Made by a program: the position numbers and the translations under genes
In this document: in pieces, positions 17,393 to 28,208 of the stretch
Numbering within the stretch: position 1 is the first letter of the stretch
Layout: each line of letters begins with the position of its first letter
The notes under the pieces: model-generated
Database searches by the model: none
What the model saw: only the letters and a program-made list of their open reading frames with translations
What the model was told of the DNA's origin: nothing
Origin: Caminibacter mediatlanticus TB-2
GTDB lineage: Bacteria; Campylobacterota; Campylobacteria; Campylobacterales; Nautiliaceae
Length of the DNA stretch: 64,000 nt
Assembly (NCBI RefSeq): GCF_005843985.1
Contig: NZ_CP040463.1
Span: 1,621,888 to 1,685,887 of the forward strand
Direction of reading: 5' to 3'

Positions 17393-19422
17393 TATTTCCC
17401 TTCTAAATTCTGAGATGGCTTTGCTAAATAATAACCTTGAAAACAATCAATTCCCATTTTTTTAACTTCATCATAAATCTCTTTATTTTCAACAAACTCT
17501 GCTATTGTTACTTTATCGGCTTTTTTTGAAAAGTTTATAATAGTTTCTAAAATTAATTTAGAATTTTTACTATATAAAATATCTTTTATAATACTTCCAT
17601 CAATTTTTAAATAATCAATATCTAAATTTAGGATTCTATTAAAATTAGAATATCCACTTCCAAAGTCATCAATTGCAAACTTAACTCCTTTTTGCTTCAA
17701 CACTTTTATAAAAGTATTAACTTCATTATAATTTTCTATTTCACTTTCAAGAATTTCAAAAGTAACTCTTTTTGATATATCTTTTTTTATTAAAAAACAT
17801 TGATTAATTAAATTTAATATTTCCTTATTTAATATATCTTCAACTGAAAGATTAATACTCAATTCTAAATTTTTATTGGAATATAATTTATTAAATGCTT
17901 CTTTTATTATTATTTGAGTTACTCTGTGATAAAGTTTATTTTCTTTTAAAATTTCTAAATATGGATAAATACTTTTTATCTCATCTTTTACTTTTACTCG
18001 ACAAAGAACCTCATATTTACATATATTTCCCTCTTTATCAAAAATTGGCTGATAATAAGGAATTATCTTATAATTATCTATCGCCTCTTTTATCTCTTTT
18101 GATTTTTTAATATTTAAAAACACATCTTTATTCATTTTGTTATCATATACTATAAACTTATCTTTGATATCTTTTTTTATATTTTTTAGTGCTATATCAG
18201 CATTTTCAAGATATGGAAATTTTTTTGATATTCCAGCGCTCATTGAAATGTTAAAAATTGTTTCATTAATTTTAAAATCTTTAATTTCTATTTGTTCAAT
18301 TAAATCTTTTACAATACTTTTAATGTCGTTAATATCTACATTTTCAAAAATAAATGCAAAATCATCTGCTCCTACTCTATACACACCTCCTTTAATTTTT
18401 TTATTCTTAAAATACTTTTCTATAAATAACCCAACTTCCTTTAAAACTTTATCTCCAATATTACTTCCAAAATAGTCATTAATATTTTTAAATTTATCAA
18501 TATTAAATATAACTACAATAGGACTATTATATTTTTTAATATCTTTTTTAAATGAAAATCTATTTTTAAGACCTGTTAAAGAATCATATTCAAGTAAATA
18601 AGTAATTGTTTTAATTTTATCATCAAGCCTGACAATATAGATTATAAGAAGAGACAGTATTATAATAATAAAACTAACTAACAAATAAGAAAGCATTTCA
18701 AATATTTTTAAGTTTTTACTTAATTTATATCTAAATGCAGTAATAGTATTATCTATTTTTTCATTTAAATTACTGTTAATTATTCTGTTTAAATAAAAAC
18801 GTTGTTTTGGTAAGAACTTTAAATAAACTTTTAGATTTCTATAAAAAGCTTGTTCGTATATATCATTACTATTTTTAAATTTCTCTATTTTTTTTAAGTC
18901 TATATTTTTAATAAAATCATCATCTAATGAGTTTTTATATAAAAGGATTAATGATATTGTATGAAGTACTGTTTTATAATCATTTTTATCAAATTTAGCT
19001 ATATCAATACTATCTAATAAATACATTAAGGAGTTTTTTAAAGGCTGGTTATATCTTAAATATTCAAAAATATCATTTTCTACATTAAAAACTTCATTTT
19101 CATATGCTTTAAATTTTTCATATACATTTTTATAAAACTTCTTAAAAAATACATTCTTATCAATTTTTTTATTTAATTTTCTAATATGATGTATTATCTT
19201 TGCAATGTTATCATTATTAGAATATAAAAATAAATTACTATACAAAACTTGATATTTTAGCTTGTTATTATAATTTTTAAGCAAAATTAAGTTATTTAAT
19301 ATATCAGAACTATTTTTGTAATATGACTTAGCAAAAAAACTAAATCCAATAATTAAAAAAATTACTAAAACACCTGTAATTATAATTGCCCATATTTTTA
19401 ATGATAAACTTCTAATTTTCAT
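17392..19422 (-). CDS. Membrane GGDEF-EAL cyclic-di-GMP protein, copy 1
   Basis: 676 aa, paralogous to the 688-aa protein throughout. N-terminal helix (IWAIIITGVLVIFLIIGFSFF), periplasmic helical sensor to about 235, second helix (LLVSFIIIILSLLIIYIV), GGDEF domain with LTGLKNRFSF but the signature reading GADDF, and an EAL domain (YYQPIFDKEGNICKYEVLCR, AIDDFGSGYSNF, LKIDGSII, AEFVENKEI, FQGYYLAKP). The altered Gly in the GGDEF loop suggests weak or no cyclase activity, leaving a phosphodiesterase. It starts 11 nt inside the copy 1 cytochrome gene. Confidence 0.9.
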   Translation of the reverse strand: MKIRSLSLKIWAIIITGVLVIFLIIGFSFFAKSYYKNSSDILNNLILLKNYNNKLKYQVLYSNLFLYSNNDNIAKIIHHIRKLNKKIDKNVFFKKFYKNVYEKFKAYENEVFNVENDIFEYLRYNQPLKNSLMYLLDSIDIAKFDKNDYKTVLHTISLILLYKNSLDDDFIKNIDLKKIEKFKNSNDIYEQAFYRNLKVYLKFLPKQRFYLNRIINSNLNEKIDNTITAFRYKLSKNLKIFEMLSYLLVSFIIIILSLLIIYIVRLDDKIKTITYLLEYDSLTGLKNRFSFKKDIKKYNSPIVVIFNIDKFKNINDYFGSNIGDKVLKEVGLFIEKYFKNKKIKGGVYRVGADDFAFIFENVDINDIKSIVKDLIEQIEIKDFKINETIFNISMSAGISKKFPYLENADIALKNIKKDIKDKFIVYDNKMNKDVFLNIKKSKEIKEAIDNYKIIPYYQPIFDKEGNICKYEVLCRVKVKDEIKSIYPYLEILKENKLYHRVTQIIIKEAFNKLYSNKNLELSINLSVEDILNKEILNLINQCFLIKKDISKRVTFEILESEIENYNEVNTFIKVLKQKGVKFAIDDFGSGYSNFNRILNLDIDYLKIDGSIIKDILYSKNSKLILETIINFSKKADKVTIAEFVENKEIYDEVKKMGIDCFQGYYLAKPSQNLEGK

Positions 19423-20335
19423 CTAAACTCTTTGGCTGTTTTCCTGTTAGAGTTTTTAAAAAAAGATAAATATAATCAATATCTTTATTTGGTATCTCGA
19501 TTCCTAAATTCCATTTTCCCATTAAATAAATAGCCTTTTTTAAAGATTTTACACTTCCATTATGAAAATATGGAGCAGTTTTATCTATATTTCTAAGAGT
19601 TGGTACTTTATAAACATATTTGTCATTTTTATTTTTAGTAACTTCATATCTATCTCTACCTCTTGGAATATCAATTTTATCAATAAAAATACCTATCTTT
19701 TGAAAAGAATTTCCTCCAATATTTACTCCATTATGACAAGTAATACATCCATAACTCTTAAATAAAAAATAACCTTTTTTTTCTTTGTCATTCAATGCAG
19801 CTTTATCACCTCGTAAATATCTATCAAATTTAGAATTAGGAGTAATTAAAGTTTTTTCAAATTCTGCAATAGCATCATAAACCATATCTGCTGTTATGTA
19901 ATTTTTACCATATATTTTAAAAAACATTTTCTTATATAAATTATTAGAATTTACTCTATCTTCTAATGTTTTATTATCCATATCCATCTCTAATTTATCA
20001 TGATTTGCCATCATTGCTTGTTGTTGTAATGTTTTTGCTCTACCATTCCAAAATTGCCAACAATTAAATACTGCATTATAAACAGTAGGAGAATTCATTG
20101 GTTTATCTACTTGTCCATAAACTCCAATAGAAAACTGTTTATTATCAGCTCCATAAAACTCAGGAGAATGACAAGAAGCACAAGATATTTTTTTATCTCT
20201 TGAGAAATTTGGGTCAAAAAAAAGCAACTTTCCAAGTTTTGCTTTTTCTTTATCATACTTTATATTTAAAGGTATTGGAGTAATAGGTTCTGCATTTAAA
20301 AAAACAAAAATTATCAACATAACTAAAAGCCTCAT
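19412..20335 (-). CDS. Diheme cytochrome c peroxidase family protein, copy 1
   Basis: 307 aa with signal peptide (LLVMLIIFVFLNAEP). Two CXXCH hemes (ISCASCHSPEFYGADN and GCITCHNGVNIGG), the family stretch MNSPTVYNAVFNCWQFWNGR, LEMDM, and VPTLRNIDKTAPYFHNGSVKSLKKAI. It should reduce hydrogen peroxide in the periplasm with electrons from a c-type cytochrome. It lies 1 nt after the MnmD-like gene and overlaps the following GGDEF-EAL gene, opening the duplicated peroxidase/cyclic-di-GMP quartet. Confidence 0.92.
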   Translation of the reverse strand: MRLLVMLIIFVFLNAEPITPIPLNIKYDKEKAKLGKLLFFDPNFSRDKKISCASCHSPEFYGADNKQFSIGVYGQVDKPMNSPTVYNAVFNCWQFWNGRAKTLQQQAMMANHDKLEMDMDNKTLEDRVNSNNLYKKMFFKIYGKNYITADMVYDAIAEFEKTLITPNSKFDRYLRGDKAALNDKEKKGYFLFKSYGCITCHNGVNIGGNSFQKIGIFIDKIDIPRGRDRYEVTKNKNDKYVYKVPTLRNIDKTAPYFHNGSVKSLKKAIYLMGKWNLGIEIPNKDIDYIYLFLKTLTGKQPKSLDEN

Positions 20336-20336
20336 T

Positions 20337-21059
20337 TCAATCCTTTAATACTTTACATCCCACTCTTTTTAGTTTCTCTTCAAAATTAACTTTTGGAAAA
20401 TTCAAACTATCTAAACTTGCAATTGTCCCTTTTCTAATATTTTCATATGGATGAGTATATAATTTAAATCCGAGTTTATACAATGTACATCTAATAGGTG
20501 TAGCTACTGAATAAGTTGTAATAACTCCTTTTTTATTTAAAATTTTCTTTAAATCACTAAAATATTCTATTGTCCAAAGTTCTTTATTAACCTTTGGTGA
20601 AAAAGCATCTTGATAAATAATATCGACATTTTTTAAGTTTTTTATATACTCTCTTGCATTTCCTATATATATATCAACTTCAATATTTTCATCTTTATAA
20701 AAAAAATTTTTGCTTATACTCTCAATAATGTGTCTTATTTTATTAAACTCTTTTGGATATTGAAAGTTTTTAAGAGATTTAACTAAATTTTTATCAATCT
20801 CAGGGGAGAATATTTTAAGTTTTATATTTTTAGGTTTATTTAAAATAGAAAGTAATGTGTTATATCCAAGCCCATAACAAATATCAAGTATTTTAATTTC
20901 ACCTCCAAAATAGTTATTTTTTTTTGCTACTTCAAAAGCTGGATAAATATGTTTATACAAACTCTCTTTTATAGCCCCTTCACTACTATGATAACACTCA
21001 TTATATTTTTCATTTTTTAATGTTAAACTTCCATCCTTTGTAATTACTTCTTTATACAC
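20337..21059 (-). CDS. MnmD-like tRNA (mnm5s2U34) methyltransferase
   Basis: 240 aa SAM-dependent methyltransferase of the MnmC N-terminal-domain type: SSEGAIKESLYKHIYPAF at the start, glycine motif LDICYGLGYNTLLSIL, DIIYQDAFSPKVNKELWTIEYF with the family's D-F-P-like core, and a C-terminal YSVATPIRCTLYKLGFKLYTH. MnmD completes the methylaminomethyl modification at U34. There is no fused oxidoreductase domain. It overlaps recJ by 8 nt. Confidence 0.85.
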   Translation of the reverse strand: MYKEVITKDGSLTLKNEKYNECYHSSEGAIKESLYKHIYPAFEVAKKNNYFGGEIKILDICYGLGYNTLLSILNKPKNIKLKIFSPEIDKNLVKSLKNFQYPKEFNKIRHIIESISKNFFYKDENIEVDIYIGNAREYIKNLKNVDIIYQDAFSPKVNKELWTIEYFSDLKKILNKKGVITTYSVATPIRCTLYKLGFKLYTHPYENIRKGTIASLDSLNFPKVNFEEKLKRVGCKVLKD

Positions 21060-22646
21060 TTACAATCTCCTCAATAATTAATTGAATTTCTCTTCCATAA
21101 TAATTATTTTCATTTATGCTAAATTTAAAAGTAATTTCATCTTTAAATTCACCATCAAATCTAAAAATAATTGCAGGAAGTATTTTTTCATTTTGAGAGA
21201 GAATAAGTTTATAGTGATTATCTTTTAAATTTTGGATATGTTCTATTTTTGCACTTGCTATAAATTTTGGTTTTGGATTTGCTTCACCATATGGCTCAAA
21301 TTTTTTTAAAATATCTAAAAGCTCAAAATCTATTTCACTAAAAGGAAGTTCCCCTAAAACAAAATCTTCAATAAAAAAATCTTCTTCATTATATTTTTTT
21401 ATTTTTTCATTTACTTTTATTTTAAACTTTTCAAAATTTTCTTCTTTAATTGCAAGACCACAGGCCATTTTATGACCACCAAAACCTTCTAAAATATCTT
21501 TGCATTCATTAACTAAACTAAAAATATCAATATTTCCAAGGCTTCTTCCACTTCCCTTTAATAATTCATCTTTTTTAGAAAACACAATTGCAGGTTTTTT
21601 ATATTTATGAACAATTCTACTTGCAATAATTCCTATTACACCTTCGTGATAATCTCCACTTACTACAACAAAATTATCTTCCTCATCTATTTCAATATCA
21701 TCTAAAATCTCTTTTTCTATCTCTTTTCTTAAATTATTTAGGTTATCTAACTCTAAAAACAACCTAAAAGCTTCCTCTTCATCTTTTGAAGTTAAAAATT
21801 CAAATGCAACCTTTGCATTAGCTACTCTTCCAGCAGCATTAATTCTTGGGGCTATTTGATAGGCTATATCTTCTGAATTTATCTCTTTATTGAAAAATCT
21901 CTTAATAGCACAAGAAAAAGGTTTAGTAGCTTTATTTAATTTTTTAAGTCCCATATTAACAAGAGTTCTATTCATATGAGTTAGAGGCATAACATCAGCA
22001 ATAATTGCTATTGCTAAAATATCCAAAAATTCTCTCAAATCAATTTTTAAATTTAGTGCATTTTTAATTGAAGCACATAAATACCAACCAACCTCAGCCC
22101 CACATATCTCTTTAAAAGGAAAATCAGGTGATATTTTTGGATTAACTATTGCATAAGCATTTGGCAGTATGAATTTAAAATTGAGAGTTGAGAATTTAGA
22201 ATTAAATTCTCCATTTTCCATTTTCCATTTTTCATCTATTAGTGGAGTGTGATGGTCTGTAACAATCACATCAATTCCTAAATCATTACAAATTTCAACT
22301 GCTTCAAATGAAGTAATTCCATTATCAACAGTTATAATTAAATTAGCATCTATTTTCTCTAAAAGTTTAGGAGTTAATCCGTATCCTTCTTTAAATCTAT
22401 TAGGAATTACTACTTCAATGTTATATCCTATTTTTTCAAAAAAAAGTTTCATAATAGCACTACTGCTAACCCCATCAACATCATAATCACCTACAACTAC
22501 AATTTTTTCTTTGTTATTTATTGCTTTTATGATTCTTTTTGTAGCTTTATCTATACCACTTAAAAGAGAAAAATGAGGAATATTTAAAGAGTTAATTTCT
22601 TCTATTCTATTTGAGAGAATTTCTAAAATTTTTTGTTTAGTAAGCA

Positions 22647-22647
<1 letters not shown>
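21052..22647 (-). CDS. recJ: Single-stranded-DNA exonuclease RecJ
   Basis: 531 aa DHH-family 5'-3' exonuclease used in recombination and mismatch repair. Motifs: VVGDYDVDGVSSSAIM, VIPNRFKEGYGL, IITVDNGITS, VIVTDHHTP (DHH), PRINAAGRVANA (DHHA1), GFGGHKMACGLAI. A 63-bp heptamer-repeat block (22171-22233) adds 21 residues in frame (KWKMENGEFNSKF then STLNFKFI) directly after DHHTP, between DHH and the next conserved block. Its ATG shares one base with the pyrG stop (TAATG). Confidence 0.95.
22171..22233 (-). repeat. 63-bp heptamer-repeat insertion in recJ
   Basis: Nine 7-bp units. One arm is ATTTTCC-type (four units) and the other GAATTTA/AAATTGA-type (five units); they meet around GAATTAAATTC, so the block is an imperfect inverted repeat. 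At 63 bp it preserves frame (21 codons). Confidence 0.9.
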
Positions 22648-24296
<1,649 letters not shown>

Positions 24297-24301
24297 TTAT
24301 A

Positions 24302-25027
24302 TCATTTTAACTCATTTATTTCCTCATCAAAATAACTTGGAAGAGTATCATATGGATTTGGGAGATTATCATCTGTTATATAAAAATATTTACATTCGCT
24401 ATTATTAATAATATCTTTCATTTCATCATAATTTGTCCCATATACTATAACTGCACTTTTATTAGGATTATCTTTACATATCTCACTATTAAAATATATA
24501 TTTCTATTTTCAAAAACTACTATTAAATCAGCAATATTAAAATAATTACTACTAATTTGAGTACCAGGATTTAAAACTACGAAATAATCACCTTTTGATT
24601 TTATATAATTAAATAAAGTTTCATAATATGTCAAATTATTATCATTATTGCTAACTTCATCAATAAAAAAACCTTTTATATTAGGATATAGTTCAAGCCA
24701 TTTATCTATATCGTTTTCAACATCTACAATGTTTCTATTAGAATAAGTAGTATAAACATATCCAATTGGCCTTTTTTTATAAGTTACTAATTTATTAATA
24801 AATTCTTGATAATTACTATCAATATAATTTCCTGGTCCATTTGAAGGATTAATAATTACATACATATCATCTAAACTTGCATAAACAACTTTATCCCACA
24901 GTGTCTTATCATAAAAATATACTGGTATTATCATATTCTTATTTTTTACTTCATTATCTAACACTACTTCTGTTTTACAACCAAATAATAAAAATAAAAA
25001 AAATATAAAAAGGAATAATTTCTTCAT
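24302..25027 (-). CDS. Spherulin-4-like lipoprotein
   Basis: 241 aa. Lipobox LFLLFGCK with Cys17 indicates a lipoprotein. The mature part fits the spherulation-specific family 4 (glycoside-hydrolase-like barrel): IPVYFYDKTLWDKV, VIINPSNGPGN, RPIGYVYTTYSNRNIVDVENDI, WLELYPNIKGFFIDEVS with an acidic pair at a likely active site, and YFVVLNPGT. Relatives in bacteria lie near exopolysaccharide genes; none is seen here. Substrate unknown. Confidence 0.72.
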   Translation of the reverse strand: MKKLFLFIFFLFLLFGCKTEVVLDNEVKNKNMIIPVYFYDKTLWDKVVYASLDDMYVIINPSNGPGNYIDSNYQEFINKLVTYKKRPIGYVYTTYSNRNIVDVENDIDKWLELYPNIKGFFIDEVSNNDNNLTYYETLFNYIKSKGDYFVVLNPGTQISSNYFNIADLIVVFENRNIYFNSEICKDNPNKSAVIVYGTNYDEMKDIINNSECKYFYITDDNLPNPYDTLPSYFDEEINELK

Positions 25028-25029
25028 AT

Positions 25030-26355
25030 TTATCCTTTTTTAGTAACAAATCTTAGCCATAAAAATCCAAAAAGACCTGCAAATAATGAAGCTAATAAAA
25101 TTGCCATTTTTGCTTGTGATATCATCTCCATATTTCCATAAAAAGCAAGTTCGGTAATAAATATTGACATAGTAAATCCAATTCCACCTAAAAATGCTAC
25201 TCCAAATAATTGAGAAAAACTACTTCCCTTTGGAAGAGAAGCAACTCTTAATTTTATTGCTACAAAACTAACTCCAAAAATTCCCACTACTTTTCCAACA
25301 ACTAATCCTAATATAATTCCAAGAGATACATTATTTGAAAATACACTCATTATTGACTCACTACTTATAACAACTCCTGCATTTGCTAATGCAAATAGCG
25401 GTATTACAATTAATGAAACCGGCATTTGTAAGATATGTTCTAATTTCTCAGCAGGAGGAATTACTGAGTCAATATATTTTTGAATTTTAAAAAGAATGGA
25501 AATTTGTTTATCACTCATATGAGAAGAGTTATTTTCTCTCTCAAATCTTTGAAGTAATCTATTAATAACTTTTGATAAAAATTTAACATTTCTTTGCGGA
25601 ATTGATGGAATTGCAAGAGCAGCTAAAACTCCGGCAATTGTAGCGTGTATTCCACTTTTAAGCATAAATGCCCAAAGAATAGTACCAACTATAAAATAAG
25701 GAAGCACTGCTCTGATACCAAGCCTATTAAATATTACTAACACAAAAAAAGTCATAAGTGCTAATTCTAAATATAAAAAGTTAATCTCAGATGTATAAAA
25801 AAGTGCAATAACAATAACTGCACCCAAATCATCAACAATTGCTAATGCAACTAAGAAAGTAAATAAACTTTTAGGAACTTTATTTCCAAGCAAAACTAAT
25901 GCACTAATTGCAAAAGCAATATCAGTAGCCATAGGAACTCCCCATCCAATCTCAGCAGGAGTTCCTTTATTTATCATATAATAGATTAATGCAGGAAAAA
26001 CCATACCTCCAATTGCAGCTAAAATTGGAAGTATCGCAACTTTAATTTTAGATAATTCTCCAATTAAAATTTCTCTTTTAATTTCAAGCCCAATTAAAAA
26101 GAAAAATATTGCCATTAATGCATCATTTATCCAATGATGTAAACTCATAGAAAACTTAAAATTTTCAAAAACAAATCCAAATTTTGAGTGAAAAAAATGA
26201 AAATAGTATTCACTAACAGGAGAGTTTGCTAAAATCAACGCTATTACAGTAAAAACAGCTAAAACAATACCTGTTGCAGTTTGAGCTTTTAGAAAAGCTT
26301 CAAAAGGTGTAGTTATTTTTTCATAAAATCTCTCCCAAGGAGCTCTAAGTCTCAT
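25030..26355 (-). CDS. nhaA: Na+/H+ antiporter NhaA
   Basis: 441 aa inner-membrane antiporter with about 12 helices. Signatures: LHHWINDALMAIFFFLIGLEIKREI, MVFPALIYYMINKG, GWGVPMATDIAFAISALVLLG, and FLVALAIVDDLGAVIVIALFYT with the paired Asp of the ion-binding site; the C-terminal half has VIPLFALANAGVVI and FLGGIGFTMSIFITELAF. It contributes to pH and sodium homeostasis. Divergent from rpsU. Confidence 0.97.
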   Translation of the reverse strand: MRLRAPWERFYEKITTPFEAFLKAQTATGIVLAVFTVIALILANSPVSEYYFHFFHSKFGFVFENFKFSMSLHHWINDALMAIFFFLIGLEIKREILIGELSKIKVAILPILAAIGGMVFPALIYYMINKGTPAEIGWGVPMATDIAFAISALVLLGNKVPKSLFTFLVALAIVDDLGAVIVIALFYTSEINFLYLELALMTFFVLVIFNRLGIRAVLPYFIVGTILWAFMLKSGIHATIAGVLAALAIPSIPQRNVKFLSKVINRLLQRFERENNSSHMSDKQISILFKIQKYIDSVIPPAEKLEHILQMPVSLIVIPLFALANAGVVISSESIMSVFSNNVSLGIILGLVVGKVVGIFGVSFVAIKLRVASLPKGSSFSQLFGVAFLGGIGFTMSIFITELAFYGNMEMISQAKMAILLASLFAGLFGFLWLRFVTKKG

Positions 26356-26408
26356 ATTTATCCTTTTTTTTAATTATATTAAATATTTTCGTCATTTTAT
26401 TGAAAATA

Positions 26409-26437
26409 TTGAGTTAATAAAAAATTTTTGTTACAAT
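26409..26437 (+). promoter_or_regulatory. rpsU promoter
   Basis: TTGAGT (26409-26414), 17-bp spacer, TACAAT (26432-26437): a good sigma-70-type promoter ahead of rpsU. Confidence 0.7.
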
Positions 26438-26472
26438 AACAGTTCAAAATTAAAAGAAAGGTGGTGAGAGCA

Positions 26473-26685
26473 GTGCCAGGAATCGTAGTTCATCCAGGAG
26501 AAGATTTCGAATCTGCTTACAGAAAGTTTAAAAGACAGGTAGATAGAAACTTAATTGTTGTGGAAGTTAGAAAAAGAAGATTTTACATTCCACCAAGTGA
26601 AAGAAGAAAACAAGAAAAAATCGCTACTCGTAAGAAAATTCTTAGAAAACTTTGGATGCTTAGAAGATACGAAAGCAGATTATAA
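26473..26685 (+). CDS. rpsU: 30S ribosomal protein S21
   Basis: 70 aa. The GTG at 26473 gives the canonical Campylobacterota start PGIVVHPGEDFESAYRKFKRQVDRNL; GGTGGTGAGA lies about 5 nt upstream as Shine-Dalgarno. Upstream in-frame GTGs are part of that site and rejected as starts. Basic body RKRRFYIPPSERRKQEKIATR and the C-terminal LRRYESRL. The stop codon is inside the terminator palindrome. Confidence 0.96.
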   Translation: MPGIVVHPGEDFESAYRKFKRQVDRNLIVVEVRKRRFYIPPSERRKQEKIATRKKILRKLWMLRRYESRL

Positions 26686-26701
26686 TCTGCTTTCTTTTTT
26701 T
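26671..26701 (+). terminator. rpsU terminator, perfect 24-bp palindrome
   Basis: GAAAGCAGATTA joined directly to its reverse complement (26671-26694), then seven T. It contains the rpsU stop codon and, at its centre, a TATAAT (26681-26686) that could also serve as the -10 box for the next gene. Confidence 0.85.
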
Positions 26702-26703
26702 AT

Positions 26704-27138
26704 ATGAAAAAATATAATCCTCCTAAAATCCTCATTGAAAAATACGGACAAGATTTTATTAAAAAATATAAGAAATGGATTGATAATAAAGCAGCGGCTC
26801 TTCATAAAAGAGATAGAAACGATAATTTAATTGACCCAAAAATAATTAAAAAATCTCACTATAAACTTGCAATTAATCAATCAATTCACGAAACAGATGG
26901 TAGATGTTTTTATACCCAAATAGAGCTTAGGTGGGATAAAATTAGTGAAATTAAAAATGAAAATACTTCTTTGTTACCAACAATTGACCATGTAAATAGA
27001 GAAAAATACCCATTAAAATTAGTTGTTTGTGCTTTTGAGATAAATCATATGAAAGGAAAAATGGAGATAAAAGAGTTTATAAGTTTTTGTGAATTAATAA
27101 TTAAAAATAAGAAAAGAATACTCTCTAACATTTTTTAA
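26704..27138 (+). CDS. HNH-like protein, unknown role
   Basis: 144 aa. The C-terminal half resembles an HNH/zinc-finger nuclease: [16 protein letters not shown], then [40 protein letters not shown], that is Cys, Asp-His, Asn and Cys in HNH spacing. The N-terminal half is basic and helical. The start codon follows the rpsU terminator T-run by 2 nt and has no Shine-Dalgarno, suggesting a leaderless mRNA from the TATAAT inside the terminator. Converges on tsaD with a 14-nt overlap. Confidence 0.55.
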   Translation: MKKYNPPKILIEKYGQDFIKKYKKWIDNKAAALHKRDRNDNLIDPKIIKKSHYKLAINQSIHETDGRCFYTQIELRWDKISEIKNENTSLLPTIDHVNREKYPLKLVVCAFEINHMKGKMEIKEFISFCELIIKNKKRILSNIF

Positions 27139-28105
27139 ATTCAACTCTTGGCATTACTTTTAAATCTTTATAATTTATAAATCTTTTTTTATTATATAAC
27201 TCAATCCCAGCCCTTGCAATCATAGCAGCATTATCTGATGTAAATTTCATATCTGGATAATAAAGATTAAAATTAAATTCTTCACTTAACTTTTCAAACT
27301 CACTTCTTAAAACTAAATTAGCACTCGCCCCTCCAACAATAGCAAAATTTTTTGGCCTATATTTTTTAATTGCCCTTTTTGACATAAAAACTAAATGTTC
27401 GATTGCTTTTTTTTGAAATGAAGCAGCAATATCTTCATTTTTATAATTACCACTCTCAATAGCAAGTCTTACTGCATTTTTAATTCCTGAATAACTAAAT
27501 TTAATATCAGGTGAGTTTTTAAGAGGAAGTGGTAAATCAACTACTATTTCTCCTTTTTTAGCCAAATTCTCAATAACAGGTCCCCCAGGATATCCAAGGC
27601 CTAACATTTTAGCTACTTTATCAAAACTCTCTCCAAAACTATCATCAAGAGTAGTTGCAATCTCACAAATATTATCTATTCCATTAAAATTTAAGAGTTT
27701 TGTATGTCCTCCACTTACAAGTAATACCATCATAGGTTTAATCTCTTCTTTTTCAATAAAAAGCGAATAAATGTGTCCAATTAGATGATTTACTGCAATT
27801 ATAGGCAAATTAAGAGAAATACTAAGCGCTTTTGCAACCATTACCCCTTCTTGCAAAGTAACACTAAGACCTGGTGCATTTGTAATAGCAACTGCTTTTA
27901 GATTATCAAAATAACTTTTACACTCTGTTAAAATCTTAGGTAAAGCCTCAGCATGAAGCCTACTTGCAAGTTCTGGCACTACTCCTCCATATTTAGAATG
28001 TTCAACTTCTTGTGAAATTTTTTTGTGAAAAATTAATTTTTTAGTTTCTATTTCCATTACTGAAATAGAAGTATCATCACAACTACTCTCAATAGCTAAA
28101 ATCAT
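27125..28105 (-). CDS. tsaD: tRNA N6-adenosine threonylcarbamoyltransferase TsaD
   Basis: 326 aa ASKHA-fold enzyme that makes t6A37 on ANN-decoding tRNAs. Signatures: [48 protein letters not shown] with the two metal-binding His, [42 protein letters not shown] and [18 protein letters not shown]. Normal length. Divergent from the response regulator. Confidence 0.97.
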   Translation of the reverse strand: MILAIESSCDDTSISVMEIETKKLIFHKKISQEVEHSKYGGVVPELASRLHAEALPKILTECKSYFDNLKAVAITNAPGLSVTLQEGVMVAKALSISLNLPIIAVNHLIGHIYSLFIEKEEIKPMMVLLVSGGHTKLLNFNGIDNICEIATTLDDSFGESFDKVAKMLGLGYPGGPVIENLAKKGEIVVDLPLPLKNSPDIKFSYSGIKNAVRLAIESGNYKNEDIAASFQKKAIEHLVFMSKRAIKKYRPKNFAIVGGASANLVLRSEFEKLSEEFNFNLYYPDMKFTSDNAAMIARAGIELYNKKRFINYKDLKVMPRVEFKKC

Positions 28106-28150
28106 ATTTTCCCTTTATAAAATTTATTAAATGACATTTTTTAAAATTTT

Positions 28151-28180
28151 AACATTAATGTTATAATAATTGTATATAAT
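28151..28180 (+). promoter_or_regulatory. Promoter and palindromic operator of the two-component operon
   Basis: A perfect 12-bp palindrome AACATTAATGTT (28151-28162) abuts a TATAAT at 28162-28167; a second TATAAT lies at 28175-28180, about 28 nt before the response regulator ATG. The palindrome is a candidate site for autoregulation. Confidence 0.5.
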
Positions 28181-28208
28181 TAATTAGTTTTTTTTAAAGG
28201 AGATAAAA

